Positions 37,635 to 46,383 of a DNA stretch of 52,423 nt are shown here, piece by piece. This DNA is from an uncultured Mycolicibacterium sp. (GTDB lineage: Bacteria; Actinomycetota; Actinomycetes; Mycobacteriales; Mycobacteriaceae): NCBI GenBank assembly GCA_945957405.1, contig CAMFLL010000003.1, positions 1-52,423 on the forward strand, given 5' to 3'. Position numbers and translations under genes: made by a program. Numbering within the stretch: the stretch's first letter is position 1; each line of letters starts with the position of its first letter. Below the pieces are notes generated by a model. The model made no database searches. It was not told the DNA's origin and worked only from the letters and a program-made list of their open reading frames with translations.

Positions 37635-39554
37635 ATGATGGGTGGGGCAAGCACATCGGTCGCGAGCGACAGCCGCCGCAGCGCTGACCCACTTTCGCTG
37701 GCCAGTCCATCCGATCACTTGGCGATCCTGGGCCGGATCCGGTGTCCGCATGACTTGCAAGGATTATCGCGCGATGAGTTGACAAGACTCGCAGATGCGA
37801 TGAGAGCATTCCTCATCGAAAAGGTGTCGGTGTCAGGAGGACACCTTGGTCCTAACCTCGGTGTGGTCGAGTTGACCATCGCGCTCCATCGTGTTTTCGA
37901 ATCGCCGCGCGACGCGTTCATTTTTGACACCGGCCATCAGGCCTACCCGCACAAGCTTCTGACGGGCCGCCAAGAAGACTTCGACCATCTGCGAGCCTCC
38001 GGCGGCCTGTCAGGCTACCCGTCGCGCGCAGAAAGCGAGCACGACTGGGTCGAGTCTTCGCACGCGTCGGCCGCGCTTTCCTACGCGGATGGGTTGGCAA
38101 AGGCATTCGAATTGACCGGTAGTGAAGATCGCCGCGTGGTTGCGATCGTCGGTGATGGTGCCCTCACCGGTGGAATGTGCTGGGAGGCGATGAACAACAT
38201 CGCTGCCGGCAGGAGCCGTCCTGTCATTGTCGTGGTCAATGACAACGGCAGGTCTTATGCACCGACGGTCGGTGGCATTGCCGAGCTTCTGACCAGCCTG
38301 CGGGCGCGTCCCACCTTTTCGCGATTGCAGGCAACAACAAAAGGATTCAAGGATGCATTGAGTCCGCAGACGTTATTCGGAGACTTGGGCGTCAGGTATC
38401 TCGGCCCAGTCGACGGACACGATATTTTCGCGATCGAGAAGGCGCTACGGATGGCGAAGGGCGTGGGTAGCCCGGTTATCGTCCACACGGTCACCCGCAA
38501 GGGAATGGGATACCGTCCAGCGGAGGAAGATCCGGTCGATCGTATGCATGCATGCGGACCGGTCGATCCTCGAACCGGCAAACCGAAGGCCAACACCGAT
38601 CTAAGGCAATGGACAGACGTCTTTGCCAGTGAGCTGCTCCGATGGGGCAGCCGCCGCGACGACCTCGTCGCAATTACCGCCGCGATGCCGGGGCCAACCG
38701 GTTTGGCGCCGTTCGGAAAGCGGTTTCCCAACCGGATGTTTGATGTAGGGATCGCTGAACAACACGCTGTTACATCCGCTGCGGGGCTCGCGCTCGGCGG
38801 CATGCATCCGGTGGTCGCCATTTACTCGACGTTCCTCAATCGGGCCTTCGACCAGGTAATGATGGACGTCGCACTCTTGAAACTGCCGGTGACATTCATC
38901 CTCGACCGTGCAGGCGTCACCGGGCCCGATGGCGCCAGCCACAACGGCGTGTGGGACTTGTCACTGATGGGCATGGTCCCTGGCATGCGAGTCGCCGCCC
39001 CACGGGATGCGTCCTCGCTCCGTGAACAGCTCGGCGAGGCACTCGAAGTCGATGACGGCCCTACCGCGATCCGGTTTCCGAAAGGATCAGTCGGCGCCGA
39101 TATCAAAGCCGTAGAACGAATCGAGGGCGTGGATATGCTCTGTCGCCCGCATGATCCGGATGTTCTCCTTGTCGCGGTCGGGCCGCTCGCGACAATCGCG
39201 TTGACGGCGGCTGCGACACTCGGGGATCGCGGCGTGGACGTCGCGGTAGTGGATCCTCGGTGGGTGTTGCCGGTGCCCGAGCAAGTCGTGAAGTTTGCCG
39301 GCAAGGTGCGGCTCGTGGTGACTCTGGAAGACTCGGGGCTACACGGCGGGGTTGGGTCGGCCGTGGCGGCCCGGATGCGGGAGGCGCGGATCGACATACC
39401 GATGCGCAGTATCGGTGTGCCGCAACGGTTCCTCGCTCATGCCGCGCGTAGTGCGATTCACGCAGACCTCGGCCTCGCGGCCGATGACCTGGTCACCAAC
39501 ATTAGTTTCTGGGTCGAGCGGGCGGGTGACCTCGAGCCGGAGCTGGGCGAATGA
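37635..39554 (+). CDS. dxs: 1-deoxy-D-xylulose-5-phosphate synthase, cluster copy
   Basis: DXS condenses pyruvate and glyceraldehyde-3-phosphate, the entry step of the MEP isoprenoid pathway, with thiamine diphosphate. The 639-residue protein has the full set of motifs: [16 protein letters not shown], the ThDP site [42 protein letters not shown] and the pyrimidine-domain [19 protein letters not shown]. The frame is open far upstream, but ATG 37635 (or 37638) has GGAAGG before it and matches the family length. Placed beside terpenoid genes, it is probably an extra copy that raises precursor flux; a housekeeping dxs should exist elsewhere. The first 35 residues resemble those of gps. Confidence 0.95.
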   Translation: MMGGASTSVASDSRRSADPLSLASPSDHLAILGRIRCPHDLQGLSRDELTRLADAMRAFLIEKVSVSGGHLGPNLGVVELTIALHRVFESPRDAFIFDTGHQAYPHKLLTGRQEDFDHLRASGGLSGYPSRAESEHDWVESSHASAALSYADGLAKAFELTGSEDRRVVAIVGDGALTGGMCWEAMNNIAAGRSRPVIVVVNDNGRSYAPTVGGIAELLTSLRARPTFSRLQATTKGFKDALSPQTLFGDLGVRYLGPVDGHDIFAIEKALRMAKGVGSPVIVHTVTRKGMGYRPAEEDPVDRMHACGPVDPRTGKPKANTDLRQWTDVFASELLRWGSRRDDLVAITAAMPGPTGLAPFGKRFPNRMFDVGIAEQHAVTSAAGLALGGMHPVVAIYSTFLNRAFDQVMMDVALLKLPVTFILDRAGVTGPDGASHNGVWDLSLMGMVPGMRVAAPRDASSLREQLGEALEVDDGPTAIRFPKGSVGADIKAVERIEGVDMLCRPHDPDVLLVAVGPLATIALTAAATLGDRGVDVAVVDPRWVLPVPEQVVKFAGKVRLVVTLEDSGLHGGVGSAVAARMREARIDIPMRSIGVPQRFLAHAARSAIHADLGLAADDLVTNISFWVERAGDLEPELGE

Positions 39555-39586
39555 CAATCTGCAGCAGAGTATTTGCAGTGGGCGAG

Positions 39587-40894
39587 TCAAGCCTGGTCGA
39601 CTTGGTGGTTATGGATTTGCTCCCTAGACAGCGGGTCGAGGGCGGCGAGCTGGAATTGCGTTGCGAGGGCCCGCACAGCGTTCGAGTCGCAGGGTCGCAC
39701 CCGTTCCAGGGCGCCGAAGGCTAGATGGTCGGCGATCATCATGCGGCGCACCTGGAAATCGGGCAGTTCGCCGGTCAGTGGTTCTCCCGGCAGGGTTTCG
39801 ACGAGCGCAAATGTTGCGCCGACGATAAGCGGGCCCACAGCGGGCGGCATCGTGTGCAGATCACCAAGGGCAAGCAGGTCGGCCTCCCCCCATCGGGCAG
39901 CAGGGCTAATTCTCCCGGAGGGGTGGGGCGACGCATCTAACAGACGGTGGATCGCCCCATCGACGGAACAGCGCACTCGCTTCAGCATCGTGGTCCAACG
40001 AGCAGCTGAGACGGAGGCCAGCACCGCCGCGGCCAGCCGCACCGGTCGCCGGTAGGGCGCGGGCGCTCCGACGGCCGCGCAGAAGAACGCGGTCGTCGTG
40101 ATGGTCATATAGGCCAGGGCCACCCGGGCGCCGCGACTGTGGATGCACGGGCCGAGCCGGGTCAGCAGGGCGATGCTGCCCAGCGCGGGGGCCAGCACGT
40201 GTTGCATGACCGCCAGGGTCAGTTCCTCGCGGTCGCCGACGCCGTACGGCGCCAGTTCGCCGTCGCGCAAGTCGTTGGCCAGCTGGGCAAAGGTGCCGAT
40301 GCACCCAGCCAGCTCACTCAGATCGGCCACGGCGCAGGCATCTTCGGCGACTAGTGAGCACACATATAGCATCACCCGTCCGAGCACGCCCTCGCCGTAG
40401 GCGGTGCGCGGCAGCGGGGAATCCGCGTTTAGTGCCATCACTTGGCCGACATCAGCCAACATTCGGCGGATCCCTGTTCGGGCTTCGAAGGGCAGTTCCG
40501 ACAGCAGCTCCCGCACGTCGCGGATGCGCTCGGCCAGCACCAGGTCGACCGCATCGCTGTCGCAGACGGCGATCGCTTGCAGTGGCGGTGGCGGTGTGTC
40601 GGTATCGCCGTTCAGGTAGTCCACGGCGGTGACGACAGCGCCGGCCGCCAGCGGGCGGGCGCTCAGGTCTTCGTAGGCGCGGAGTACCCGGCAGGCCAGC
40701 AGGGCGGCGGTGGCCTCCGACCGTAGGTCCGCGGGAAGGAAACCGGCCGCGATGCCGAGGTTTCGGACCGCCAGGACAACGGCCAGCCGGGACAACTCGT
40801 CCGGTGACCGGGCCGCCCGCATCGCAGCCGAGTCCGGCGTGCGGTGCAGGCGCCACAGCCCGTCGATAAGGGTTCCGAGCGGCGCCCCGCTCAT
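39587..40894 (-). CDS. Squalene/phytoene-synthase-like protein with degenerate first Asp motif
   Basis: The 435-residue, mostly helical protein aligns by eye with the squalene/phytoene synthase family: RNLGIAAGFLPADLRSEATA then ALLACRVLRAYEDLSA (residues 64-79) where the family has the DDxxD-type motif, YGEGVLGRVMLYVCSLVAE for the YxxxVAGxVG segment, and FAQLANDLRDGEL (NDLRD at 207-211) for the second Asp-rich motif. The first motif is reduced to E-D. It may be a repurposed terpene synthase or cyclase, or non-catalytic. The C-terminal 130 residues exceed the usual family length. ATG 40894 overlaps the gps stop (ATGA), so it is the second gene of that unit. Confidence 0.72.
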   Translation of the reverse strand: MSGAPLGTLIDGLWRLHRTPDSAAMRAARSPDELSRLAVVLAVRNLGIAAGFLPADLRSEATAALLACRVLRAYEDLSARPLAAGAVVTAVDYLNGDTDTPPPPLQAIAVCDSDAVDLVLAERIRDVRELLSELPFEARTGIRRMLADVGQVMALNADSPLPRTAYGEGVLGRVMLYVCSLVAEDACAVADLSELAGCIGTFAQLANDLRDGELAPYGVGDREELTLAVMQHVLAPALGSIALLTRLGPCIHSRGARVALAYMTITTTAFFCAAVGAPAPYRRPVRLAAAVLASVSAARWTTMLKRVRCSVDGAIHRLLDASPHPSGRISPAARWGEADLLALGDLHTMPPAVGPLIVGATFALVETLPGEPLTGELPDFQVRRMMIADHLAFGALERVRPCDSNAVRALATQFQLAALDPLSREQIHNHQVDQA

Positions 40895-41916
40895 CGCGAA
40901 ACCACCCGCACCGAGAGTTCGCGCAACTGCTCACGCGCGGGGGAGGGCGGGAATGCATCGATCGCCCGGCAGGCCGTCTGGGCGGCGTTGATGGCGACGA
41001 CGCGCGCAGCTCGGGTGGCCCCGCTGTGGACTAGGTCGGCCTGCAGGTCGGCACTGGAAGTCATTCTGGAGAGCCACATTTCATGGGACCCGGGCCGCAT
41101 GGCCAGCCATTCGATCACTGGCCAGGTCGGTACCCGTCGGTCAAGGTCGCCGGCGGCCTCCTTGCCCAGCGAGGGGCCGCCCTCGACGTCGCGGACGTCA
41201 TCCATGATCTGAAAGGCGAGGGCGAGTTGGTCTGCGTATCCCATCAGGGCGCGCAGCTGATTGGGGTCGAGGCCGCCGGCCGTGCCGCCGTACGAGCAGG
41301 CCAGCCGAAACAGCGTGCCAGTCTTAGCCTCGGCCACGAGTTCGTAGTGCCTGCGCATGGTGGAGTCGTCGACGGCGGGTGGCAGGGTCTCGATGAGCTG
41401 TCCGAAAGACAGGTCCGAAATGCTGTCGAGGTAGGTGACGCCGGGGACCTCACCGAGCTGCGCGAACACCGCCGGGTTGGCTGCCAGCACTCGTGCAAGC
41501 ACCTGTAAAGCCTTGCCGACCAGATGGAATCCCGCCCGGGCTGCGATGCGGACGCCGAACGCGGCCGGTACTGACGGCGCATCGCGCCGCAAGAGCGATC
41601 CGTCGCAAATGTCGTCGTGAACGAGCGACGCCTCGTGGATCATCTCGATCGCGCACGCCACATCGACGGCGTCGCGCAACGGCACCGAGGCAGCCGAAGG
41701 CAGCAGTCGGGCGCAGGCCAGTACCATCGCGGATCGAACCCGCTTACCGGGGACGGCAAGGATGTGGCGGTAGATTGCATCGAAACCACCACCATTGACG
41801 AGGATTTCGCGCAACCGATCGGCGACAAGGAGCAACTGGTCGGATGGGCTGGTCAGCGGAGGATGCGCGACGCTGAGGCCGCCGGATGCGACCACCGTAC
41901 TTGCCTCAACCATCAT
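40891..41916 (-). CDS. Trans-polyprenyl diphosphate synthase (probably GGPP-type)
   Basis: The 341-residue protein is a canonical chain elongase: first Asp motif LVHDDICDGS (DDxxD at 101-105), GKALQVLARVLAANP, 'FGQLIETL', the lysine segment AEAKTGTLFRLACSYGG and the second Asp motif FQIMDDVRDVEG (239-243), then GKEAAGDLDRRVPTWP. It would make the linear precursor from IPP and an allylic diphosphate; product length cannot be fixed by eye, C20 being the usual guess. Its start MMVEASTVVAS resembles that of dxs, and the leader is shared with dxs. Confidence 0.92.
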   Translation of the reverse strand: MMVEASTVVASGGLSVAHPPLTSPSDQLLLVADRLREILVNGGGFDAIYRHILAVPGKRVRSAMVLACARLLPSAASVPLRDAVDVACAIEMIHEASLVHDDICDGSLLRRDAPSVPAAFGVRIAARAGFHLVGKALQVLARVLAANPAVFAQLGEVPGVTYLDSISDLSFGQLIETLPPAVDDSTMRRHYELVAEAKTGTLFRLACSYGGTAGGLDPNQLRALMGYADQLALAFQIMDDVRDVEGGPSLGKEAAGDLDRRVPTWPVIEWLAMRPGSHEMWLSRMTSSADLQADLVHSGATRAARVVAINAAQTACRAIDAFPPSPAREQLRELSVRVVSR

Positions 41917-41936
41917 GATTCCTTCTGCGATGTCCT

Positions 41937-41998
41937 CGAAACACAGCCATTGGTCCGGCGTTTCGTTTCACCACAGAAATCGTCGCCGCCGTGTGGTG
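41937..41998 (-). promoter_or_regulatory. Two-hairpin leader of gps
   Basis: In the minus-strand transcript CACCACA (41998-41992) pairs with TGTGGTG (41975-41969), and CGAAAC (41965-41960) with GTTTCG (41942-41937). These correspond to the two dxs hairpins: stem 1 differs in sequence but still pairs, and stem 2 is nearly identical. GACGATT in the first loop is close to ACGATT in the dxs loop. It ends about 20 bases before the gps ATG. Confidence 0.6.
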
Positions 41999-42008
41999 CG
42001 CGGAGCGC

Positions 42009-42054
42009 AGTAGTGCGCCACGGCTATCTCGCACGACTTCGGCGCGATACTACT
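42009..42054 (-). promoter_or_regulatory. Shared cluster element, copy 2 (gps)
   Basis: Read on the minus strand: AGTAG, 36 bp, CTACT, with core GCGAGATAGCCGTGG. AGTAGTATCGCGCCG is identical to the start of the afsA copy. It ends 92 bp before the gps ATG. The TAGTAT inside could itself serve as a -10 box, which would put the rest of the element in the mRNA leader. Confidence 0.75.
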
Positions 42055-42089
42055 TAAGTCCGATCTGTGGTCGTGGCTCAGCGGCATTC

Positions 42090-42135
42090 AGTAGTATCGC
42101 GCCGCGGCGAGCGTCGATTGCCGTAGGGCTCTACT
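42090..42135 (+). promoter_or_regulatory. Shared cluster element, copy 3 (afsA-like operon)
   Basis: AGTAG (42090-42094), 36 bp, CTACT (42131-42135), with core GCGTCGATTGCCGTAGG. It points away from the gps copy, from which it is separated by 35 bp, so the 309-bp intergenic region (41917-42225) is a divergent double promoter. The element ends 90 bp before the afsA-like ATG. A further ATTGCAGTGG lies at 42170-42179. Confidence 0.75.
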
Positions 42136-42225
42136 GAGAGCAACCCCCCGAATCCGAGTGAGGATCCCTATTGCAGTGGTCCTTTGCGCCGGATCTCCAG
42201 ACGGCGTGAACGAACGGAGGCAACG

Positions 42226-43071
42226 ATGCATGCACTTGCACCGAGTACGCCTCGGGTGATTCCCGGACGCACAATCGACACCCTGGATGTGGCACCAAGC
42301 GGCGGCGTGTCTCGCGGGTACGTCCGCGTGGATCTTCAAGACCCTGTGTTCTTCGACCATCCGCTCGATCACGTGCCGGGAATGCTGCTGGTGGTGGCTG
42401 GTCTTGAATTGGCAGAGCACGCAGCGATGTTGCGGCCGGCCAATGTGAGCTTCCGTCTCACCTTTACGAAATTCTGCGAGCTCGACGCCCCAGTTGAGGT
42501 GAGTGCGACCCGCGAAATGGATGGAAGCACATTCGAATTCATCCAATCAGGTCACAGTGTAGCGAGAGGCCTGCTGAGCCGAAGTGAGAGCGCGCCGGCT
42601 GCGGAGCTGGCCTCGCTGCCAGCACTCGGGAACGGCTTGATCCCAAGTGAACTGGTGCACCGTGCCGAGCCCGGAAATGTCGCAGTCGGTCCGCTCACAG
42701 TCGACGCCGGATGCGTCTGGGTCCGCGTACACGAGCAGGCGGCCATTGGCGGAATACCGCCGCGGGCCAGCGCGGTTGCCTCCATCATCGAGGCTGCCCG
42801 TCAGTTCGTCATCGCGATTCTTCACTTGTGGGGTCAGCAGCCAATGGGGACGAAGATGATATTCGTCGGGCTCACCGCAGACGTGCCCACTGCGGTGCCA
42901 CAGGGCCACATGACGCGGGTGTTGTCGTGGCAGCCCACCCCGCCAGAACAAATGCGCAAACTCCATATTGACGTGCACGCAGCAGACGATCGAGCGATAA
43001 AAGTCGGCTCGATCGTCATCGCGAGCCGGTGCGTCGACGAAGTCGAGTATGCGCAATTGCGCGCGGGCTAG
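42226..43071 (+). CDS. AfsA-like (A-factor/gamma-butyrolactone biosynthesis hotdog) protein
   Basis: The 281-residue protein has the tandem hotdog layout of AfsA/ScbA. Repeat one shows DPVFFDHPLDHVPGMLLVV (residues 39-57) but lacks the usual EAARQ; repeat two keeps IIEAARQFVIA (187-197) but lacks the DHP motif. In Streptomyces, AfsA joins a beta-ketoacyl-ACP to dihydroxyacetone phosphate to start gamma-butyrolactone hormone synthesis. Here it heads a terpenoid operon, so the acyl or prenyl partner is unclear. CGGAGG is six bases before ATG 42226. Base composition is visibly less GC-rich than the core region. Confidence 0.85.
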   Translation: MHALAPSTPRVIPGRTIDTLDVAPSGGVSRGYVRVDLQDPVFFDHPLDHVPGMLLVVAGLELAEHAAMLRPANVSFRLTFTKFCELDAPVEVSATREMDGSTFEFIQSGHSVARGLLSRSESAPAAELASLPALGNGLIPSELVHRAEPGNVAVGPLTVDAGCVWVRVHEQAAIGGIPPRASAVASIIEAARQFVIAILHLWGQQPMGTKMIFVGLTADVPTAVPQGHMTRVLSWQPTPPEQMRKLHIDVHAADDRAIKVGSIVIASRCVDEVEYAQLRAG

Positions 43072-43095
43072 AACCTGACTCGATGGAGGCCGCTG

Positions 43096-43719
43096 ATGAC
43101 TGATCGAGTCGCCATGTACATTCTTCGTACTCTGTTGGTACTGACCGTTTTCGGCCTCACCATCGCAGTCGCGGCACAGCTTGGCGGCGGGCACCTCGCT
43201 GCAGCGGCTTTCGTCGCCGCATATCTGGCGTGGGTGCTTTCGGAAGCACGAATCACTGTCGGAACACCAACACAGTCGGCCGCGGAGACTCGCACCCTCG
43301 TTCCATACGCGGTAGCGCGAGTCACGACGGCACTTACGGCTGCGTACTCGGCGCCTGTGATGACCGACATGTTCGCTATCGTACTTGCGGGGGTGTTCGT
43401 CGCGGGTGTGACGTTGCGCGCATGGGCGATTCACGAACTCGGCGTCAGATACTCGCACCGAGTGGTACGGATGTCCGAGGGCGGTCTGATTTCATCCGGG
43501 CCATACAGGGTGCTGCGCCATCCGGCTTATGCCGGGATGTTGCTCGCCAACATCGGTTTTGCCGCTTACCTGTCGAGTCCTGCGAGTATCGCGGCACTGG
43601 CTCTCCTTGTCGCTGCGGTTCTCTGGCGCATCAGGATCGAAGAAGACATCCTCACTGAATCGCCCCAATATCGCGCTTTCGCCAACACCCGACGCCGGAT
43701 CGTGCCGGGGGTGTGGTGA
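43096..43719 (+). CDS. Isoprenylcysteine carboxyl methyltransferase (ICMT/PEMT) family membrane methyltransferase
   Basis: The 207-residue membrane protein has about five hydrophobic helices and the C-terminal ICMT signature SGPYRVLRHPAYAGMLLANIG and 'RIRIEEDILTESPQYRAF', which bind S-adenosylmethionine and a lipid substrate. Bacterial members methylate carboxyl or other groups of lipophilic molecules. In this operon a terpenoid acid or alcohol is the likely substrate (inference). Its stop overlaps the next start (TGATG). Confidence 0.87.
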   Translation: MTDRVAMYILRTLLVLTVFGLTIAVAAQLGGGHLAAAAFVAAYLAWVLSEARITVGTPTQSAAETRTLVPYAVARVTTALTAAYSAPVMTDMFAIVLAGVFVAGVTLRAWAIHELGVRYSHRVVRMSEGGLISSGPYRVLRHPAYAGMLLANIGFAAYLSSPASIAALALLVAAVLWRIRIEEDILTESPQYRAFANTRRRIVPGVW

Positions 43720-46379
43720 TGATCAAGATCATCGACGCACCTGCAGAACTGGCTGACGCCAGTGTGGTTGGACACAAGTTCGCGCGCCAGCAACAGTTGC
43801 GCGATGCCGGAGTTTCCGTCCCGCCGTTTTTCTGCGTCGTCAGAGAGACTCCGTGGACAGCCATAGCTGATGTGGTTGGCACTTTTCCTGGTGTCGGCGC
43901 CAGTGTCGAGACATTGACTGCCTGGGCCGAGTCGGCTCGCGGCGCTGCCGAACACCTGCGCCTCATGCCAGAGACAGAATGCGAGATCCGGGACAGATAC
44001 GCCACCCTCGGCTCACCCGATGTCGCAGTCCGAGCATGCGTGGTCGGCCGCCACGCACAGCCGGGCGAAGATGATGCCGCCGACCCCTTTGCCGGCCTCA
44101 CAGACAGTTACCTGTACGTTGGTGCCGACGCGCTCATCGGTGCCGTTACAGTCTGTACCGCATCACTTTTCAGCGTCAGGTCGGTACTCTATCGCGCGCG
44201 GCGAGGAATCGATCCCCGGGTCCTCAGCATCTGCGTCGGAATTCAGCAGATGATGGATGGCGAGCGATCGTTTGTCGCGTTCACCCACGATCCTGCTACC
44301 GGGGCCAGAGGAACTGTGGTCGCTGCGGTCTACGGCATCGGAGAAGGTGCGGTAGCTGAACGTGCCGACATCGACCACTTTTTCGTACGCGCGGACGGAA
44401 TCGGGCGGCTCATCTCTCATAAGGATAGAATGCTCCGCCGAGCACCGGGCGGTGGCGTTGCCGAATATCGGGTGCCGGACGATCTCGCCGACCTACCGGT
44501 GTTCTCCGATGCGCAAATCAGTCAGATCGCAGCGCTGGCGCAGACCACCGAGCACCTATTGTCCGGACCTCAGGACATCGAGGGCGTCGTCACGGCCGAT
44601 TCAGCGATTCACCTGGTGCAGGCACGGCCGGCCACGTCGCCCCAAACGCCCGCGGTCACGATCGAATGGACGAATCACAATCTGACTGAGAGCTTTCCGG
44701 GCGTGACCACCGCGATGACGTACTCGCACGCACGAGTCTTCTACCGCATGAGCTTCCGCGACTTCTATCGCATCGTCGGAGTCCCCGAGAACCAATTGCG
44801 GAGTCGGGAGCACCAACTTCGTCGCATGATCGGATACCTCGACGGGCGGGCTTACTACCGCCTAGACGCGTGGTACGCACTGCACGGCCAGCTCCCCGGA
44901 TGGGATGTGCTTCGTCCGATGTGGGAACGGTCGTTGGGGCTGCCAGAACGAAATCCCAACCCGGGTAGGGTGCTGGACCGCCATGCCATTACGTGCATCG
45001 TCGGGAGTTCACCGCGACTGATATGGGCCGCCATGAGCTTTCCCTGCAAGTTGCGGAGATTCTTGGTCTGGTGGGATGCCCAGCACATCGTCGGGACGGG
45101 GCTGTCGCAGAAGCCGGTTGAAGAGATAATCGAGATGTACCGTCGACTGTGGTCGGAAGCCGAATCACGCTGGGGCATAACAATTCTATCCGGCTATCTC
45201 GCCCTGGCCGGCTATGTCGCGGCGAGCATGCTGTTGCAGCGGTGGACCGACTCCCCTGAGGTGGACCTCACTATGCTGTTGCCCGGAGGGCCGCCGAACC
45301 GAACGCTGCAGTCGGTGCACTCCACGGTGGCGCTCGCCGAGCAGATAAACGCGAATCCCGCGTTGGCGGCGCGAGTGCTGACTGCCGACGCACGCGATAC
45401 GTGGGACCGCATCGCACGAGGAGCCTACGGCGGCAAACTGCAGTCCGACGCCATCACGCACCTCAGGAAATTCGGCGACCGCGCCATGCACGACCTCAAG
45501 ATCGAGGAGCCGACGCCACGCCAGAGACCTGAGATGGTCATCGACGCCCTGCGGCCGTTCGTTGCGGCGGGAGCGACAATGCAGCGGACGCGGCTTCAGG
45601 AATCGAATGCGGCCACAGCCGCACTCAATGAACTGCACCGCATCTGCCTGTCACGATGGAGACGCGCCATTCTGCGCGCCGCGGTGCGGGCGGGTAGGTT
45701 CTTGACGAAAGCCCGCGAGGACACCCGGTTCTGCCGCACCCAGCTATACGGATTCTCGCGGGAGGTCATGCGTCGACTCGGGTCTGAGCTAGCCGCTGCA
45801 GGGTGTCTGGACTCACCTGAGGACTATGTTCATTTGGAGGCCGAGGAATTGTTGGGAGCCTTCGACGGCACCTCCACATACCCCGACCTTCGTGTCCTGG
45901 CACGGATCCGAAAAGACGCCTACCTACGATCGTGCGATCGGCCCGCCCTCGCAGCCAGTCTCACGACTGCCCCGCCGCCGATCGCTGCTGCCTACCTTGG
46001 TCGAGGGGCTCCCACATCGGCGACCTCGGGTTCCAGCACCGAACTGAGCGGTCTTCCATCGAGCGCCGGGATCGCCCGTGGTCGAGCGAAATTGGTGCTG
46101 CGACCGAATGTTCCATCGAGCGAGTGCGCTGGGCGGATACTGATCGCCCGCGAAACCGATCCTGGATGGTTACCACTGATGCTCAACGCAACGGGACTCG
46201 TCGTCGAGCGCGGCAGCATGGTCTCCCACACCGCAATAACAGGACGTATGCTCGGCATCCCGACCGTAGTAGCGGTTGCTGGCGCGACCTCCAAGATATC
46301 CGACGGCGACGAGGTCGAGATCGACGGTAGATCGGGCAGCGTACGCATCCTCCGCCCCTACTCGCAGAGACCGCGGTGA
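43719..46379 (+). CDS. Rifampin-phosphotransferase-like PEP/pyruvate-type dikinase
   Basis: The 886-residue protein has the three-part layout of rifampin phosphotransferase: an N-terminal ATP-grasp domain (GHKFARQQQLRDAGVSVPPFF, 'VRACVVGRHA', 'IEGVVTADSAIHLVQARP', to about residue 310), a large middle domain of about 450 residues, and a C-terminal swivelling histidine domain (RETDPGWLPLML, ERGSMVSHTAITGRMLGIPTV, His near 837). RPH enzymes use ATP to phosphorylate a hydroxyl of a small molecule through a phospho-histidine. Here the acceptor might be a terpenoid alcohol or the AfsA product (inference). Alternatively it could interconvert PEP and pyruvate, a DXS substrate, but its middle domain argues for RPH. 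Confidence 0.82.
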   Translation: MIKIIDAPAELADASVVGHKFARQQQLRDAGVSVPPFFCVVRETPWTAIADVVGTFPGVGASVETLTAWAESARGAAEHLRLMPETECEIRDRYATLGSPDVAVRACVVGRHAQPGEDDAADPFAGLTDSYLYVGADALIGAVTVCTASLFSVRSVLYRARRGIDPRVLSICVGIQQMMDGERSFVAFTHDPATGARGTVVAAVYGIGEGAVAERADIDHFFVRADGIGRLISHKDRMLRRAPGGGVAEYRVPDDLADLPVFSDAQISQIAALAQTTEHLLSGPQDIEGVVTADSAIHLVQARPATSPQTPAVTIEWTNHNLTESFPGVTTAMTYSHARVFYRMSFRDFYRIVGVPENQLRSREHQLRRMIGYLDGRAYYRLDAWYALHGQLPGWDVLRPMWERSLGLPERNPNPGRVLDRHAITCIVGSSPRLIWAAMSFPCKLRRFLVWWDAQHIVGTGLSQKPVEEIIEMYRRLWSEAESRWGITILSGYLALAGYVAASMLLQRWTDSPEVDLTMLLPGGPPNRTLQSVHSTVALAEQINANPALAARVLTADARDTWDRIARGAYGGKLQSDAITHLRKFGDRAMHDLKIEEPTPRQRPEMVIDALRPFVAAGATMQRTRLQESNAATAALNELHRICLSRWRRAILRAAVRAGRFLTKAREDTRFCRTQLYGFSREVMRRLGSELAAAGCLDSPEDYVHLEAEELLGAFDGTSTYPDLRVLARIRKDAYLRSCDRPALAASLTTAPPPIAAAYLGRGAPTSATSGSSTELSGLPSSAGIARGRAKLVLRPNVPSSECAGRILIARETDPGWLPLMLNATGLVVERGSMVSHTAITGRMLGIPTVVAVAGATSKISDGDEVEIDGRSGSVRILRPYSQRPR

Positions 46380-46383
46380 CATC

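Noticed and set aside
39569..39583. Extra TTGCAGTGG-like core between dxs and the phytoene-synthase-like gene
   Set aside because: It lacks the AGTAG and YTACT arms and sits at convergent 3' ends; similar short matches occur inside genes, so it is probably chance.
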